From Serratia liquefaciens (GTDB lineage: Bacteria > Pseudomonadota > Gammaproteobacteria > Enterobacterales > Enterobacteriaceae), in NCBI GenBank assembly GCA_012719855.1, contig JAAXZN010000006.1, positions 62,001-126,000 on the forward strand: DNA of 64,000 nt, in the 5' to 3' direction. Below, piece after piece: positions 10,654-20,068 of the stretch. Position numbers and translations under genes: made by a program. Within the stretch, counting starts at the first letter, position 1, and each line of letters begins with the position of its first letter. The notes under the pieces are model-generated. The model was given only the letters and a program-made list of their open reading frames with translations. It did not search any database and had not been told where the DNA came from.

Positions 10654-12912
10654 TTGGCGATAATCGCGACTATCTGCGGCACACTGCCCCTGCTTTTTAT
10701 GCCGCACCTCCCTGACGCACGAATAGTGCTATGTGTCATTCTGCCCATTTGTTGTTACCTGTGGCGCAGGGGCACCCTATGCCGGTTTATGGCATGGGAG
10801 GCTTTGGGTTTTCTGTGGGCGGTATTCACTGCCGGAAACCTGGTCGATCAGATCAACCGCCTGAGCCAGGGGCCTGTAGTGCATGCCGTGGTCCAGGTTA
10901 GCAGCATTGCGCTTGCGGCTACGCCACGCAAGCAGACGGTAATGCATATAGAACAGATTAATGGCAGGTGGTTGGTGCCATCTATTGCCTTTTCCACACT
11001 GTGGCAACCCAAGGAGCAACCTTTGTGCGCCGGGCAGCGCTGGCAGATGCAATTGCGCTTGCGGCCGATGCACGGCAATTTAAATGAAGGGGGCTTTGAC
11101 AGCCAACGTTGGGCGATGTCGCAGCGTCAACCGCTGACGGCGCAGGTAAAGAGCGCCACACTCCTGGATCCCGCCTGTAGCTGGCGACAGCGTATTATCC
11201 GCCATGCCGAAAACAATATTGGCACGGTTCGTTATCAGGCCGTTTTACTGGCTTTGGCCTTTGGTGAAAGGGGAGCGCTGGAGCCTTCACTGCGCTCACT
11301 GATGTTAAAAACCGGTATTGCTCACCTGATGGCCATTTCAGGGTTGCACGTGGCGATGGTGGCCATTTTGATCTGGGCTTTGCTGCGGGCAATGCAGTTT
11401 TGTTTACCTACCCATCGAATTGGTTACCGTTTCCCTCTGATTGTCAGTTGGCTCGGGGCGTTAGGTTATATCTGGTTGGCGGGCGCGCACCCACCCGCGG
11501 TAAGAACCGGCCTGGCACTGACGCTCTGGATGCTGTTGCGCATACGGGGTATTCATTGTTCCTCATGGCAAGTCTGGCTGTGGTGTATCGGCTTGATACT
11601 GATCTGCGATCCGCTGGCGGTGTTGTCCGACAGCTTTTGGCTCTCGGCAACGGCGGTGTTATGCCTGATATTTTGGTTTGAATGGGTCCCTCTCAGCCCC
11701 CGGTTCCGCGTAGGGTGGTATTGGGCACCGCTACGTTGGTTGCATATTCAGTTCGGCATCACGTTGTTGCTGGTGCCGATGCAAGCAGGCTTGTTTCTTG
11801 GTCTCAGCATGACCTCAATACCGGCCAATCTTTGGGCCGTACCCTTGGTTTCCCTGGTGACGGTTCCGCTGATCCTTCTCGCCGTGGTACTGGGGATTTT
11901 CCCTCCGTTGAGTACCGGGTTGTGGTGGGCAGCGGACCTCACGCTAACTTGGGTTTTCACCCCATTATATTACCTGCAGGAGGGGTGGCTTGACCTTGGC
12001 GAGACATCGCTGGTTGTCAGCATTGTGGGCTGGTTGATGGTGATTTTCTGGCGTTTTCACTGGTGGCTGCGTTATGTCTCGGTACTGGTAACGCTGGCGA
12101 TGTGCTGCGTGCTGTGGCGGGAGAAAGCTCCGTCATACCGTTGGCGCGTAGATATGCTCGATATTGGTCATGGCTTGGCCATGGTGGTTGAAAAGAATGG
12201 CCGCGCGATATTGTACGATACTGGACCCCGTTGGGGGACGGGCAGTGCGGCCACGCGTAACATTGTCCCCTTTCTTAACTGGCGTGGGCTGTCGGTGGAT
12301 CAAATCATCATCAGCCACGATCATTTGGACCATATTGGTGGTCTTGAGGATATGCAGCAGGTATTCCCGCTGGCTACAGTGAGGAGTCCGCGGCTTGGCG
12401 CCGGCCACTTACCCTGTGTCGCGGGGGAAAGCTGGCAATGGCAATCGCTGCAGTTTCAGGTGCTGTGGCCACCGAAGGCAGTAAAAACAGCGGGAAATGA
12501 CGACTCGTGCGTCATCCGTATCGATGATGGCAAATACAGCCTGTTGCTGACCGGTGATGCAGAGAAAAGGTCGGAAGCACAGCTGGTGCGGCATCAGCGA
12601 GATTTGTTGGGCGCTACGATATTACAGGTTCCCCATCATGGCAGTAAAACCTCATCTACTCCGCCATTTTTGCGTGCCGTAGCGCCAAAGGCGGCAATTG
12701 CTTCAGCTTCGCGTTACAATAAATGGCGATTACCTGCGGTTAAAGTCGTCGCCAGATATCGGGAAAATGGCATCATATGGCGCGATACATCGCGCTCCGG
12801 TCAGTTATCCGTTCTTTTTTTCGACAACGATTGGCAAATTAAAGGCTTTCGTGAACAAATAATGCCCCGTTGGTACCATCAGCGGTTTGGCGTAGAGGGT
12901 GATAATGAGTAA
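10654..12912 (+). CDS. comEC: ComEC/Rec2 family DNA uptake channel
   Basis: About 752 residues, similar to E. coli YcaI. ComEC forms the inner-membrane channel that passes single-stranded DNA into the cell during transformation. An N-terminal OB-like region is followed by a hydrophobic competence domain with many membrane helices (roughly residues 200-470) and a C-terminal metallo-beta-lactamase domain. The metal motif SHDHLDH is at 554-560 and [10 protein letters not shown] follows. The start is uncertain: the frame is closed by a stop at 10609-10611 and has no ATG or GTG before the conserved region. TTG at 10654 is used here. An ATC at 10636, seven bases after GGGAG, would give an IKTSLDL start closer to the E. 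coli N-terminus. Cytoplasmic membrane location is inferred. Confidence 0.88.
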   Translation: MAIIATICGTLPLLFMPHLPDARIVLCVILPICCYLWRRGTLCRFMAWEALGFLWAVFTAGNLVDQINRLSQGPVVHAVVQVSSIALAATPRKQTVMHIEQINGRWLVPSIAFSTLWQPKEQPLCAGQRWQMQLRLRPMHGNLNEGGFDSQRWAMSQRQPLTAQVKSATLLDPACSWRQRIIRHAENNIGTVRYQAVLLALAFGERGALEPSLRSLMLKTGIAHLMAISGLHVAMVAILIWALLRAMQFCLPTHRIGYRFPLIVSWLGALGYIWLAGAHPPAVRTGLALTLWMLLRIRGIHCSSWQVWLWCIGLILICDPLAVLSDSFWLSATAVLCLIFWFEWVPLSPRFRVGWYWAPLRWLHIQFGITLLLVPMQAGLFLGLSMTSIPANLWAVPLVSLVTVPLILLAVVLGIFPPLSTGLWWAADLTLTWVFTPLYYLQEGWLDLGETSLVVSIVGWLMVIFWRFHWWLRYVSVLVTLAMCCVLWREKAPSYRWRVDMLDIGHGLAMVVEKNGRAILYDTGPRWGTGSAATRNIVPFLNWRGLSVDQIIISHDHLDHIGGLEDMQQVFPLATVRSPRLGAGHLPCVAGESWQWQSLQFQVLWPPKAVKTAGNDDSCVIRIDDGKYSLLLTGDAEKRSEAQLVRHQRDLLGATILQVPHHGSKTSSTPPFLRAVAPKAAIASASRYNKWRLPAVKVVARYRENGIIWRDTSRSGQLSVLFFDNDWQIKGFREQIMPRWYHQRFGVEGDNE

Positions 12913-12947
12913 AATGGGCCGCTATTTCTTCCGATGCTGGTATTTGC

Positions 12948-14696
12948 ATGATGAATGATAAAGATCTCTCCACCTGGCAGACTTTCCGTCGCCTCTGGCC
13001 GATGATCACACCTTTTAAGACCGGGCTGATCGTGGCTGCCATTGCGTTGGTAATGAACGCAGCCAGCGACGCCTTTATGCTGTCTTTGCTTAAACCTTTA
13101 TTGGATGACGGTTTTGGGAAAACGGAAAGCAGTATCCTGCTGTGGATGCCATTGGCCGTTATTGGTCTGATGGTGGTTCGCGGGGCGACGGGCTTCGTTT
13201 CCAGCTATTGTATTTCATGGGTCTCCGGCATGGTGGTGATGCACATGCGTCGTCGTCTGTTTGGCCACATGATGAGAATGCCGGTGTCCTTCTTCGACCA
13301 GCAATCCACCGGTACATTACTGTCTCGCATCACTTATGATTCCGAGCAGGTCGCTTCATCCTCGTCCAGCGCGCTGGTGACCGTGGTGCGTGAAGGGGCG
13401 TCGATCATCGCGCTGTTCACCATGATGTTCTATTACAGCTGGCAGCTTTCGGTGATCCTGATCGTACTGGCCCCGATTGTCTCTATTGCGATCCGCATCG
13501 TTTCCAAGCGCTTCCGTAATATCAGTAAAAACATGCAGAACACCATGGGTCAGGTAACTACCAGCGCCGAGCAGATGCTGAAGGGTCACAAGGAAGTTCT
13601 GATTTTTGGCGGGCAGCAGGTTGAAACCGATCGCTTCAATTCGGTCAGCAACCGCATGCGTCAACAGGGTATGAAGTTGGTTTCAGCTTCCTCAATCTCT
13701 GATCCTATCATTCAGTTGATCGCTTCGCTGGCGTTGGCCTTTGTGCTGTATGCCGCCAGCTTCCCAAGCGTAATGGAAACCCTGACTGCCGGGACCATCA
13801 CCGTGGTGTTCTCTTCGATGATCGCCCTGATGCGCCCGTTGAAGTCCCTGACTAACGTCAACGCTCAGTTCCAGCGTGGGATGGCCGCCTGCCAGACCCT
13901 GTTCTCGATTCTGGACATGGAGCAGGAAAAAGACACCGGTACCCGCGAAGTGACTCGCGCGAAAGGCGACATCGAATTCCGCAATGTCACTTTCTACTAC
14001 CCAGGCAAAGAAACGCCAGCGCTGCGCGATATCAATCTGAGCATTTCAGAAGGTAAAACAGTGGCGTTGGTGGGCCGTTCCGGATCGGGCAAGTCAACCA
14101 TCGCCAATCTGCTGACCCGTTTTTATGACGTTCAGGAAGGCGAGATCCTGATGGATGGTCACGATCTGCGCGAATATACGCTTGCGTCGTTGCGCGATCA
14201 GGTAGCCCTGGTTTCGCAAAATGTGCATTTGTTCAATGACACTATCGCCAATAACATCGCTTACGCGCGTGAAGAACGCTATACCCGCGAAGAGATAGAG
14301 AAGGCCGCGCGCATGGCCTACGCCATGGATTTCATTGAGAAAATGGAAAATGGCCTGGATACGGTGATAGGCGAGAATGGCGTAATGCTGTCCGGTGGTC
14401 AGCGCCAGCGTATCGCCATCGCCCGTGCCTTGCTGCGCGATTGTCCTATTCTGATCCTCGATGAAGCCACCTCGGCACTGGACACTGAATCAGAGCGTGC
14501 TATTCAGGCCGCCTTGGATGAATTGCAGAAAAACCGTACTTCATTAGTGATTGCGCACCGTCTGTCGACGATTGAGAAAGCCGATGAAATCCTGGTGGTT
14601 GAGGATGGCCGTATCGTTGAGCGTGGTGAGCATGCTGCCTTGATCGAAAAGCAGGGGGCCTATGCCCAACTGCATCGCATGCAGTTTGGTCAATAA
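12948..14696 (+). CDS. msbA: Lipid A export ATP-binding/permease protein MsbA
   Basis: A 582-residue ABC half-transporter, the same length as E. coli MsbA, that flips lipid A-core across the inner membrane. Six transmembrane helices fill the first 320 residues. The nucleotide-binding domain has Walker [10 protein letters not shown] at 376-384, the LSGGQRQR signature and Walker [13 protein letters not shown]. Two adjacent ATG codons (12948 and 12951) are possible starts; the first gives the E. coli length. Its stop overlaps the lpxK start by one base (TAATG), so the two lipid A genes are translationally coupled. Confidence 0.97.
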   Translation: MMNDKDLSTWQTFRRLWPMITPFKTGLIVAAIALVMNAASDAFMLSLLKPLLDDGFGKTESSILLWMPLAVIGLMVVRGATGFVSSYCISWVSGMVVMHMRRRLFGHMMRMPVSFFDQQSTGTLLSRITYDSEQVASSSSSALVTVVREGASIIALFTMMFYYSWQLSVILIVLAPIVSIAIRIVSKRFRNISKNMQNTMGQVTTSAEQMLKGHKEVLIFGGQQVETDRFNSVSNRMRQQGMKLVSASSISDPIIQLIASLALAFVLYAASFPSVMETLTAGTITVVFSSMIALMRPLKSLTNVNAQFQRGMAACQTLFSILDMEQEKDTGTREVTRAKGDIEFRNVTFYYPGKETPALRDINLSISEGKTVALVGRSGSGKSTIANLLTRFYDVQEGEILMDGHDLREYTLASLRDQVALVSQNVHLFNDTIANNIAYAREERYTREEIEKAARMAYAMDFIEKMENGLDTVIGENGVMLSGGQRQRIAIARALLRDCPILILDEATSALDTESERAIQAALDELQKNRTSLVIAHRLSTIEKADEILVVEDGRIVERGEHAALIEKQGAYAQLHRMQFGQ

Positions 14697-15676
14697 TGAT
14701 TGAGCGCATTTGGTCAGGCAGCTCGCTGATTTATCTGCTGCTGTTACCGCTGTCCTGGCTGTATGGCCTGGTCAGCGGCCTGATTCGGCTCAGCTACCGT
14801 TGCGGCCTGCGTAAAAGCTGGCGCGCGCCGGTACCGGTAGTGGTGGTGGGAAATCTTACCGCCGGTGGCAATGGCAAAACCCCGATGGTGATCTGGCTGG
14901 TTGAGCAGTTGCAGCAGCGTGGTTACCGGGTCGGTGTCGTTTCTCGCGGTTATGGCGGTAAAGCAGAGGCTTATCCTCTGTTGCTCGATGCGAGTACCAC
15001 TACCCAACAGGCAGGGGATGAACCGGTCCTGATTTATCAACGTACCGCCGCGCCAGTCGCCATCTCACCGAACCGTGCCGAAGCGGTTCAGGCGCTGCTT
15101 AAGCAGCACCGACTTGATGTCGTGATTACCGATGACGGTTTGCAGCATTACGCCTTGCAACGCGATTTTGAATTGGTCGTGATCGACGGCGTACGCCGCT
15201 TCGGGAACGGTTGGTGGTTGCCTGCTGGCCCGATGCGAGAACGCGTTTCGCGTTTGAACAGCGTTGATGCATTGATTACCAACGGTGGCGTGGCCCAACC
15301 GGGTGAAATTGCCATGCGGTTGCAGGCACGCGAAGCGGTGAACGTTGCCAGTGGCGAACGCCGGCCCGTGGTTGAATTGCCGCATGTGGTGGCGATGGCC
15401 GGTATTGGCCATCCGCCGCGCTTCTTCGCCACGTTGGAAAAAATGGGTGTGGACGTTGAAAGAGAAGTGGCGTTTGCCGATCATCAGGAATACCAACATG
15501 ACCCGCTGGCGGCGCTGGTAACCCCAGGGCAAACGCTGTTGATGACTGAAAAAGATGCGGTCAAATGCCGGGCTTTTGCCCAGCCCAACTGGTGGTATTT
15601 ACCGGTTGATGCGGTACTTCCCCCCGAGCAGGCCGAGCAACTGCTGCAAGACATCGAAGCCTTGCTGAAGCAATAA
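14696..15676 (+). CDS. lpxK: Tetraacyldisaccharide 4'-kinase
   Basis: A 326-residue membrane-associated kinase that adds the 4'-phosphate to the lipid A disaccharide, giving lipid IVA. An N-terminal hydrophobic anchor (about residues 8-32) precedes the P-loop [12 protein letters not shown] at 52-63. It overlaps msbA by one base, an arrangement shared with E. coli. Its stop lies only one base from the stop of the convergent ydcJ/hglS-like gene, with no room for a dedicated terminator. Confidence 0.96.
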   Translation: MIERIWSGSSLIYLLLLPLSWLYGLVSGLIRLSYRCGLRKSWRAPVPVVVVGNLTAGGNGKTPMVIWLVEQLQQRGYRVGVVSRGYGGKAEAYPLLLDASTTTQQAGDEPVLIYQRTAAPVAISPNRAEAVQALLKQHRLDVVITDDGLQHYALQRDFELVVIDGVRRFGNGWWLPAGPMRERVSRLNSVDALITNGGVAQPGEIAMRLQAREAVNVASGERRPVVELPHVVAMAGIGHPPRFFATLEKMGVDVEREVAFADHQEYQHDPLAALVTPGQTLLMTEKDAVKCRAFAQPNWWYLPVDAVLPPEQAEQLLQDIEALLKQ

Positions 15677-15677
15677 T

Positions 15678-17090
15678 TCAAACCGCCAGCGCGTGCAGCC
15701 CCAAAGCTTGCGCGCAGGCGTCTATCGAGCGTTGCTGTGTTTGCTGATACAGCGATAGTTCATCGATCACCTCTGATCCCAAAGCCAGTTCAAATGCTGT
15801 TTTGCTTGATGTCGCGTTGTATTGCGCATGGCTGGTATCGCCGAGATTCGACTGGAAAATACCGGCGGCGCTGACCGGCAAGAAATCTTCATACACCAAT
15901 GGCTGGAAGCGGATATATTCATTGGCGATCAACTGTTCCAGCGTGCTGTGCTGATCCAATGAGTCTTTGGCTGCCAGCCCGCACTCGGTCGGAAAATAGC
16001 GGAACCAGGCCAATTGCTGCTCACGCAGGGTGGCATAATCATCCGGAAACGCCTGAAAATTTTGCGCCAGCAGTTGATTGTAGCGGTCTGCGTTTTTCTC
16101 GTTGGGTGGTGCCTGCAGTGCATCGTTGGTCGCCTGCAGCAGACGATCGTAGAGTGCGCGGCCTTTCGTCGTCAGCGCAACGCCGCGCTGCTCTATTTCG
16201 CCGAAGCGGGCAGTATGGTGCCCGTGAACGGCGCTGCCGTCATGCTCAACGAAATCGACGTTTTCCTCCAGCGCTTTAAAGCTGGTTTGGCGCAGCAGGA
16301 TAGGGCGACGACGCGGCGGTGGCCCTTCAATCACCGCTTTGGGGGTAATGCCCCGGCCAGGCATGGCCTGTTGAACCAGGTCGATATTAAGGGTGCGCGG
16401 CGTCAGATGGTTGATGTGCGGGCCTTTGAACGCGACCACGTCAGCAATCAAACGGTGCTGGTCGTGTAACTGCTTATATTCGGCTGCGCTGACCGTCGCC
16501 CGGCTGTGCCAACGGAAGGTTTCCAGCGCTTGCTCGACAAATTCATCCGCTTGACTCTCGTCCAGCCCCCCCTGGGCTTCTTGCAACACGATCAGTTCCA
16601 GCGCTCGTTCGGTAAAGATCTTGCGGCGCGCCAGCAGTTGTTGGGCCAGTTGGCGCAGTTCAGGGTTATCAATCAGCTCTAACCGCAATAGTGAGGTGAA
16701 GACCCGAAAGGGGCTGATTTGCAACGCGTCTTCATGCACCGCACGAAACGCGGTGGAGTGGACCGGAACGCCTGCTACTGCCAGGTCATAATAACCGACC
16801 GGCGACATACCCATAACGTTAAACAACCGCCGCAGGGTCGCCAATTCTTGCGCAGTACCCACTCGGATAGCCCCGTGGCGCTCCATGGCCAGCCGTTCGA
16901 TTTCGCCGGTAATTTGTAGTTGATGAGCCAATGCGGCATCTTCGCGCAGAACCTGTCGGTTGGTTTCCGCCACCAGTTCGAGCAAATCACCGTACAGAGG
17001 GACCTCTTTTTGGTACATCTCTGACATGGCGTGGGAGAATCTGGCGCGGATTTCATTCGGTGAGATGAACTGCTGGGCGGTCATGCGCAT
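15678..17090 (-). CDS. ydcJ: 2-oxoadipate dioxygenase/decarboxylase (HglS/YdcJ family, DUF1338)
   Basis: A 470-residue protein clearly related to E. coli YdcJ. This VOC-fold family includes Pseudomonas HglS, a non-haem iron enzyme that turns 2-oxoadipate into D-2-hydroxyglutarate in D-lysine breakdown. Likely iron ligands are His72 (in ERHGAIRVGTAQE), His228 (INHLTPRTL) and Glu298 (ARFGEIEQRG), by analogy with the HglS ligands. The fingerprint ITYEDFLPVSAAGIFQSN-type segment is present near the C-terminus. In E. coli the gene is elsewhere, so it is an insertion between lpxK and the ycaQ region here. No lysine-degradation genes are adjacent. The substrate is inferred from family only. ATG at 17084 (MTAQQF) is an alternative start. 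Confidence 0.85.
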   Translation of the reverse strand: MRMTAQQFISPNEIRARFSHAMSEMYQKEVPLYGDLLELVAETNRQVLREDAALAHQLQITGEIERLAMERHGAIRVGTAQELATLRRLFNVMGMSPVGYYDLAVAGVPVHSTAFRAVHEDALQISPFRVFTSLLRLELIDNPELRQLAQQLLARRKIFTERALELIVLQEAQGGLDESQADEFVEQALETFRWHSRATVSAAEYKQLHDQHRLIADVVAFKGPHINHLTPRTLNIDLVQQAMPGRGITPKAVIEGPPPRRRPILLRQTSFKALEENVDFVEHDGSAVHGHHTARFGEIEQRGVALTTKGRALYDRLLQATNDALQAPPNEKNADRYNQLLAQNFQAFPDDYATLREQQLAWFRYFPTECGLAAKDSLDQHSTLEQLIANEYIRFQPLVYEDFLPVSAAGIFQSNLGDTSHAQYNATSSKTAFELALGSEVIDELSLYQQTQQRSIDACAQALGLHALAV

Positions 17091-17611
17091 AGCTCCTTGA
17101 TTCAGTATAATCTGAAAAATATTGTTTTTGACGGCAAAAGTGCTGACCGAAAGGCCATCCGCCTTGTTTTCACCTCAAGTTTAGCCATGTCGATTGGGTT
17201 TTGTTATAACTTGGGCAAGCATATTAGATTTTTATGCGTTAGCTCTCATTTGAACCGAGAATAGCGAGAGAACTGGCCGTCCAGAAGGCAATAACGCCAA
17301 GAGTTTTACATAAAAAAAGATAAATTAATTCACGCATAATCATAGACATAAAAACAAAATCTCAGGAAAGATAAAAATAAGGAAATAAACCCCTTGTGCA
17401 AAAGACAGATTTATGAGTAAATGCAATCCGGCCTGTGATTCAGACCTATTTATGTTCGAGTATAGAGTTAAGCAGTTCCTCCAAAAACGTTATCATCTGA
17501 TTCCGCTTCAAAGACGAACCTTCTAAGTACCTCCCATAAGTAATGTTTCTAAAAACGGCCTAAATTGCCTTATGGCAGGTTTTGTATATATATTTAAAAG
17601 GTAAATGTGTA
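17091..17611. other. 521-bp AT-rich intergenic region upstream of the cold-shock gene
   Basis: This gap must hold the divergent promoters of the ydcJ-like gene and the csp gene. On the csp side the last 150 bp look like a cold-shock-type leader: a GCTTCAAA segment near 17505, a small GCC-TTAT-GGC stem near 17570, and AAAAGG ahead of the ATG. I cannot fix a promoter or find the canonical cold-box. A 37-codon reading frame (17413-17526) lies within it and is listed separately. No RNA gene was recognised. Confidence 0.5.
17413..17526 (+). CDS. Candidate 37-residue small ORF in the csp upstream region
   Basis: ATG to TAA encodes a Cys- and Arg-containing peptide beginning MSKCNPACDSDLF and ending LIPLQRRTF. 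It ends 85 bp before the cold-shock gene and would lie on or near its leader. The ribosome-binding site is poor (AAGACAG). A frame this short can occur by chance in AT-rich DNA. Small proteins encoded upstream of cold-shock genes (YmcF and YnfQ in E. coli) are a precedent, but this sequence does not look like them. Confidence 0.2.
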   Translation: MSKCNPACDSDLFMFEYRVKQFLQKRYHLIPLQRRTF

Positions 17612-17821
17612 ATGTCTAAGAAGACTGGTCAGGTGAAGTGGTTCAACGAAAGCAAAGGTTTTGGTTTTATTGAACAGAACGACGGTGGAAAAGATGTATT
17701 CGTACATTTCTCTGCAATCGCGACCGACGGTTTCAAAACTCTGGCTGAAGGTCAGCGTGTTGAGTATACCATCCAGGACAGCCCGCGCGGGCCGGCTGCC
17801 GCCAACGTTGTTGCTCTGTAA
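17612..17821 (+). CDS. Cold-shock family protein (CspA/CspE type)
   Basis: A 69-residue single cold-shock domain that binds single-stranded nucleic acid and melts RNA structure. Both RNA-binding motifs are intact: RNP1 KGFGFI and RNP2 VFVHF, with the aromatic [12 protein letters not shown] surface typical of CspA, CspC and CspE. The start at 17612 is chosen from alignment with Csp proteins ([11 protein letters not shown]) and from AAAAGG about 10 bases upstream; an in-frame ATG at 17582 would overlap the leader. A rho-independent terminator follows at 17910. Which paralogue it is (CspC, CspE or other) cannot be settled from sequence alone. Confidence 0.95.
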   Translation: MSKKTGQVKWFNESKGFGFIEQNDGGKDVFVHFSAIATDGFKTLAEGQRVEYTIQDSPRGPAAANVVAL

Positions 17822-17909
17822 GTAAACAGGGAATAACGTAAACGATCTTAATACAACCATGATGATGCGTTAATGCTGATTCATTGCGGAAGATATTAAG
17901 TTCAACAAG

Positions 17910-17938
17910 CCCGCCATAGTGCGGGTTTTTTATTTTTT
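17910..17938 (+). terminator. Rho-independent terminator after the first csp gene
   Basis: CCCGC/GCGGG (17910-17914 with 17921-17925) and a 6-base loop are followed by TTTTTTATTTTTT. It separates the two cold-shock genes into independent transcripts. Confidence 0.8.
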
Positions 17939-18041
17939 GCTCACGAGAGGTTTGTTACGAAAAACTTTAGGATGGGCTGGTAGCGTCCAACAATAATAAA
18001 AATGACGTTGTTAAGGATGCTCAAGTAAAAGGATATAAGTT

Positions 18042-18263
18042 ATGTTTAAAAATACTGTGTTACAAATGGGCCGTGTGAAATGGTTTGATCAAGCCGCAGG
18101 CTATGGTTTTATTTCACCGGTAGACGGTAGCGACGAAATTTATGTAAGCCGTCGTTCTATCGCCAATACTAAAAATAAATCATTGAACGAAGGTCAGAAC
18201 GTTGAGTTCTCGATCTATCGCAGCTCCCACGGGCTGTCAGCGGCAGACGTTATCGCGTTCTGA
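18042..18263 (+). CDS. Divergent cold-shock-like protein with degenerate RNA-binding motifs
   Basis: A 73-residue protein that aligns end to end with the cold-shock domain of its upstream neighbour (GRVKWFDQAAGYGFI; C-terminus SAADVIAF). RNP1 is AGYGFI in place of KGFGFI, which keeps aromatics. RNP2 is IYVSR in place of VFVHF, so the conserved histidine and phenylalanine that stack on bases become serine and arginine. The fold should be kept but nucleic-acid binding is probably altered. A good ribosome-binding site (AAAAGGA) precedes the ATG, so the gene looks expressed. It may be an old tandem duplication. Its role is unknown. Confidence 0.85.
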   Translation: MFKNTVLQMGRVKWFDQAAGYGFISPVDGSDEIYVSRRSIANTKNKSLNEGQNVEFSIYRSSHGLSAADVIAF

Positions 18264-18275
18264 CCCACCCCTTCC

Positions 18276-18312
18276 TCGCCAGTGCCGGTGCCGCCACCCC
18301 AAGCACTGGCGA
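18276..18312 (+). terminator. Stem-loop after the divergent csp gene
   Basis: A 10-bp perfect stem TCGCCAGTGC/GCACTGGCGA with a 17-base GC-rich loop lies 13 bp after the stop. There is no T-run. It may still help end the transcript before ycaQ. Confidence 0.4.
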
Positions 18313-18372
18313 AGATAAATTCCCCGATATCCACTATTATCAAGCGATTGTTCAATCACTTAGGATATCAGG

Positions 18373-19599
18373 ATGAACACCCCCGTTATTTCTCTTACTG
18401 CCGCCCGTGCGCTCCACCTTGCCGCACAGGGGCTGTTAACCCCGATAAAACGTAAAGCCAAGCCCGACGATGTGGTTGCCGCCATTCAGCGTATGGGTCT
18501 CCTGCAAATCGATACCATCAGCGTTGTCGCGCGCAGCCCTTATCTGGTGCTGTTCAGCCGCTTGGGCGATTATCAGCCCGAATGGCTGGAACAGGCACTG
18601 GCTGGCCGCCGTCTGTTTGAGTACTGGGCACATGAAGCCTGCTTTTTACCCATCGAAGATTTTGGCCTGCTGCGCCATCGCATGCTACAGCCTCAGGGCA
18701 TGGGCTGGAAGTATTCCGAAGAGTGGATGCAGGAACATCGCACGGCAATCGACGCATTGCTGCAATATATAGAAGACCGCGGGCCGGTACGTTCGGCTGA
18801 TTTTAGCGCCGAGAAGAAGGGGAACAGCGGTTGGTGGGATTGGAAACCGGAAAAGCGGCATCTTGAGATCCTGTTTACCGCCGGCAAACTTATGGTGGCC
18901 GAGCGACGCAATTTCCACCGCGTTTATGATCTAACGGAAAAGCTAATGCCCCATTGGGATGATAGCAGGCACGTGCTAGCAGCCGATCATGCGCGGCATG
19001 AAATGCTGACGCGTACCTGTCGCTTTCTTGGGATATTCAAGGCTGAATGGCTGGCAGATTACTACCGACTGAAGCGAGTGGCGCCGAAGGCACTCCTGGC
19101 CGGGTTACAGCAGCAGGGGGAAGTGCTGCCGGTGTTGATCGACGGATTGGACGGAGAGTTTTACGTACACCATTCGCTGGCCAAAGAACTGCACCTGGCG
19201 GAGCAAGGGAAGCTGAAATCAAGCGTAACTACCTTGCTTTCTCCTTTCGATCCGGTGGTTTGGGACCGTCGCCGTGCCCTGGAATTGTTCGATTTTGATT
19301 ATCGGTTGGAATGCTACACGCCGAAAGAAAAGCGGCAGTATGGGTATTTTACGTTGCCTGTGCTGCACCGTGGTGAACTGATTGGTCGTATTGATGCAAA
19401 AATGCATCGCCGACAAGGGATCTTTGAAATCATCAGTTTTCATCCGCAAACCAAAGTTCGCTTTGGTACACAGCGCACGCAGGATATTCGGCAAGCCATC
19501 ACCCGCAGTGCAAAATGGCACGGCGCGAATCAGGTCATTCTGGGGGATGTTCCGGCTGTGCTGGCTACCCTGTGGGGTGAGGGTTGGGAAGTGGAATAA
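18373..19599 (+). CDS. ycaQ: Interstrand-crosslink DNA glycosylase YcaQ (HTH_42 family)
   Basis: A 408-residue protein of the AlkZ/AlkX family built from winged-helix domains. E. coli YcaQ unhooks DNA interstrand crosslinks and removes N7-alkylguanine by cleaving the N-glycosidic bond. The catalytic Q-phi-D motif is visible as Gln45-Ile-Asp47 in GLLQIDTISVV, placing it with YcaQ rather than with AlkZ, which has QxQ. In E. coli ycaQ sits between lpxK and ycaR; here the ydcJ-like and csp genes lie between lpxK and ycaQ. Confidence 0.93.
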   Translation: MNTPVISLTAARALHLAAQGLLTPIKRKAKPDDVVAAIQRMGLLQIDTISVVARSPYLVLFSRLGDYQPEWLEQALAGRRLFEYWAHEACFLPIEDFGLLRHRMLQPQGMGWKYSEEWMQEHRTAIDALLQYIEDRGPVRSADFSAEKKGNSGWWDWKPEKRHLEILFTAGKLMVAERRNFHRVYDLTEKLMPHWDDSRHVLAADHARHEMLTRTCRFLGIFKAEWLADYYRLKRVAPKALLAGLQQQGEVLPVLIDGLDGEFYVHHSLAKELHLAEQGKLKSSVTTLLSPFDPVVWDRRRALELFDFDYRLECYTPKEKRQYGYFTLPVLHRGELIGRIDAKMHRRQGIFEIISFHPQTKVRFGTQRTQDIRQAITRSAKWHGANQVILGDVPAVLATLWGEGWEVE

Positions 19600-19722
19600 C
19601 GAACGGCGTTGTTGGCGTGGGTAAAACGAATTCCAGCGCCGCTCGTTACAAGGGGGCCTCAGTTGCTGAAGTTGGCAAACAGGGCGATGATCTTGTGAAT
19701 ACGCTTGATCATGTTAAATGTC

Positions 19723-19744
19723 TTTTGTGATCTGAATCACAAAA
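19723..19744. promoter_or_regulatory. Perfect CRP-type palindrome upstream of ycaR-kdsB
   Basis: TGTGA-TCTGAA-TCACA (19726-19741), with TTT/AAA flanks, is an exact match to both CRP half-sites at 6-bp spacing. It lies in the 286-bp gap between ycaQ and ycaR, centred about 152 bp before the ycaR start. A class I or II promoter reading rightwards from it would start near 19775-19795. On the minus strand a 17-codon frame (19659-19712, MIKRIHKIIALFANFSN) starts 11 bp from it, too close for normal activation. The gap also has an 11-bp imperfect stem at 19598-19647. The real target is unclear. Confidence 0.65.
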
Positions 19745-19885
19745 TTCTACGCCTGCGCCGCAGCCAGTTCAATCCCTGCAGCGGATTAAAACGCGATGGC
19801 AAGGCAGCCGGTGATTAACCTGACGCATAGCGTTATGCTATCCTCACCCACTTTCCTTACGTAAGATCTCCACCCTGGAGGAAGC

Positions 19886-20068
19886 ATGGACCACCGTTTA
19901 CTCGAAATCGTTGCCTGTCCGGTCTGCAACGGTAAGCTCTATTTCAATAAAGAAAACCAGGAACTGGTGTGCAAAGTGGATGGCTTGGCCTATCCGCTGC
20001 GTGATGGCATTCCGGTTCTGCTGGAAAATGAGGCGCGGGTGCTGTCATTGGATGAGAAACACGCATGA
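19886..20068 (+). CDS. ycaR: Trm112-like small protein YcaR
   Basis: A 60-residue UPF0434/Trm112 family protein, the same length as E. coli YcaR. The N-terminal ACPVC motif and Cys29 resemble a reduced zinc-binding site. Its molecular role in bacteria is not settled. Its ATGA overlap with kdsB means the two are translated together, and this pairing is conserved in enterobacteria. A strong GGAGGAAG site precedes the ATG. Confidence 0.94.
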   Translation: MDHRLLEIVACPVCNGKLYFNKENQELVCKVDGLAYPLRDGIPVLLENEARVLSLDEKHA

